From Sclerodactyla briareus (taxonomy: Eukaryota > Echinodermata > Holothuroidea > Dendrochirotida > Sclerodactylidae), in assembly GCA_026419785.1 (NCBI GenBank), contig JAODTK010005762.1:62001-126000 (forward strand): a stretch of DNA of 64,000 bases, given 5' to 3'. The notes under the pieces were generated by a model that had not been told where the DNA came from, searched no databases, and saw only the letters and a program-made list of their open reading frames with translations. Below are positions 62,831 to 64,000 of the stretch, piece by piece (position 1 is the stretch's first letter; every line of letters begins with the position of its first letter). The position numbers and the translations under genes were made by a program.

Positions 62831-62992
62831 TTACTGTGGCTTGAAGGGTGTTTGCAGTTTGTTTCCCCATTTGACAAATGCAGCCATCTTCTCATGTTGA
62901 ACCTCAGTGGTGAGATGATCTATTTCAGTTCCAGTCATTTTCCACCATCTATCTATGTATGTAAATTGATCTTCCAAGAGGAAATTCCTTAC
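62831..62992 (-). CDS. possible coding exon, unknown protein (terminal if real)
   Basis: The minus strand reads about 53 codons of natural-looking text ending at a stop, for example FLLEDQFTYIDRWWKMTG and HEKMAAFVKWGNKLQTPF, with aromatic, acidic and basic residues well mixed. The frame stays open to 63049, but text upstream of about 62992 is less convincing. At that point the minus strand reads TAGTTAAGGTAAGG. This could be a weak splice acceptor (TTAAG) ahead of the exon, or alternatively a splice donor (AAG then GTAAGG) leaving an upstream exon, in which case this text would be intronic. I do not recognise the protein, and no second exon was found. Confidence 0.28.
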   Translation of the reverse strand, partial: VRNFLLEDQFTYIDRWWKMTGTEIDHLTTEVQHEKMAAFVKWGNKLQTPFKPQ

Positions 62993-63049
62993 CTTAACTA
63001 TCAAACATATCCTCTGCTCATTGCTAATGTGACTTTGACAATAAATCAT

Positions 63050-64000
63050 GTGGAAACTGGATATGCAGGCTTGGCAGCTAAAATACTAGCTAGCTGATAT
63101 TATGGAATAACTCTAGAATTTACTAGCCTCAGTTAAGTTGGTTATATTCGACATTATATAGCAGTTTCGGAAAACAGGAGAAGATAGCCTACTTTTCATG
63201 TTTGCATAAAATGGATGGTAAACGTCCTGCAGAAAGCTTTTTTGCTTTGTTGGTCTCTTAGCTTTTTTGGACTCCTCCCAACTACTAACAGTGTTTTTGG
63301 CACCCCTTTGTGGGTGATACGTGTAGGTGGGCTCGCTGGCCACCAGCCACCCGATCTGTTTTCCCTTGGTCGCGGTACAACCATATTTCTAGTGCGAAAG
63401 TTTTGTGGGTAATCATATCCCATGTGCTAAATGGGCATTACTTACTGCATAGGTTAGTTATAAATGGTAAGTGCATAACTTACTGTATCGTAGATTGCCA
63501 TAACAAGGGTTTTGGGCATTTGATGTACGAATGACAAATTTTTAATTTGTAGCAATGAAGTTTTACTTACTGACTTGTCACTTACTTGTTGCCAACATGT
63601 AACAAACTGATAGGCTCTACAATCTCTTGAAATTAAAACACTGTACATAAGTCTAGGTACTTCATCATCCCAGGTTTTCCAGTTTCCCCTTCAATGAGCA
63701 AGGGCTATGCACACACAGGTTTTTGTTGCCATTGATTGATTATGCTCCTCAATCCCCCACTCCCCCGGAGCTGATATTCCTCTATAAACCCTCTATACCG
63801 ATGAATCTGCTGATCAAACGTGTCACATCAGCGCATTGTGTTAAGTACATCCTGTTCATGTTGTGCTTTAGGAACAACCGTTGAACTCCACATGGTGGCA
63901 CCTACGTATGAGCAGGGGCCCTGAGTGCAGAAAGCTGGGAGAGAGTACCATCGGATGCCATTGGTAGAGAGATACAGGTATGGTGAAAAACAGTTAATCG
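63050..64000. other. no gene recognised
   Basis: Overlapping short frames on both strands (63113-63650) show no family resemblance. A G/C-rich patch near 63320-63380 could be a repeat fragment. The window ends in ordinary mixed sequence. Confidence 0.5.

Overview
This window looks like repeat-dense, non-coding DNA from an animal genome, most likely a marine invertebrate, possibly an invertebrate deuterostome. The reasons are that no open frame exceeds about 170 codons in 64 kb, that microsatellites, minisatellites and terminal-inverted-repeat transposons are abundant, and that a decayed Polinton/Maverick element is present. The species cannot be named from the sequence. Many neighbouring repeat copies differ mainly by one-base gains and losses, and there are at least six uninterrupted G or C runs of 14 to 20 bases. 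An unpolished long-read consensus would explain both, as would old age.

Layout. 0-9.4 kb: a possible terminal coding exon at the left edge (minus strand, 58-267), then non-coding DNA with G/C runs, a perfect short hairpin and one possible tRNA-derived SINE. 9.4-10.3 kb: a ~214-bp tandem repeat whose first unit is inverted. 11.8-22.1 kb: a ~5.2-kb segment present twice in direct tandem. 22.2-38.5 kb: an AT-rich, broken Polinton-like fossil with a type-B DNA polymerase remnant and capsid-like remnants. Inside it lie a ~940-bp element flanked by TTAA and a minisatellite whose units carry a perfect NF-kB-type palindrome. 38.6-44.1 kb: a GATA-type microsatellite, several tandem repeats, a short hAT-type element with an 8-bp target duplication and repeats carrying AGGTCA half-sites. 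44-49 kb: mostly featureless, with a degenerate tRNA-derived repeat. 49.2-54 kb: overlapping inverted and direct repeats, including a ~3.4-kb interval bounded by long inverted repeats and paired POU octamers (ATGCAAAT). 57.0-59.7 kb: a higher-order repeat in which a ~70-bp minisatellite occurs 1, 12 and 12 times in three copies of a parent repeat. 59.8-64 kb: a dispersed SINE-like repeat, a clean 221-bp hAT-type element with target duplication CTACAAAT, and a second possible coding exon (minus strand).

No set of genes working together is visible. The two exon candidates are isolated and unrecognised. The clearest signals are repeat biology: nested insertions that give relative ages, and repeat families that spread dense transcription-factor-like motifs (kB palindromes, AGGTCA direct repeats, dimeric octamers). 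I found no convincing undescribed molecular system. The motif-carrying repeats are the best candidates for a second look.
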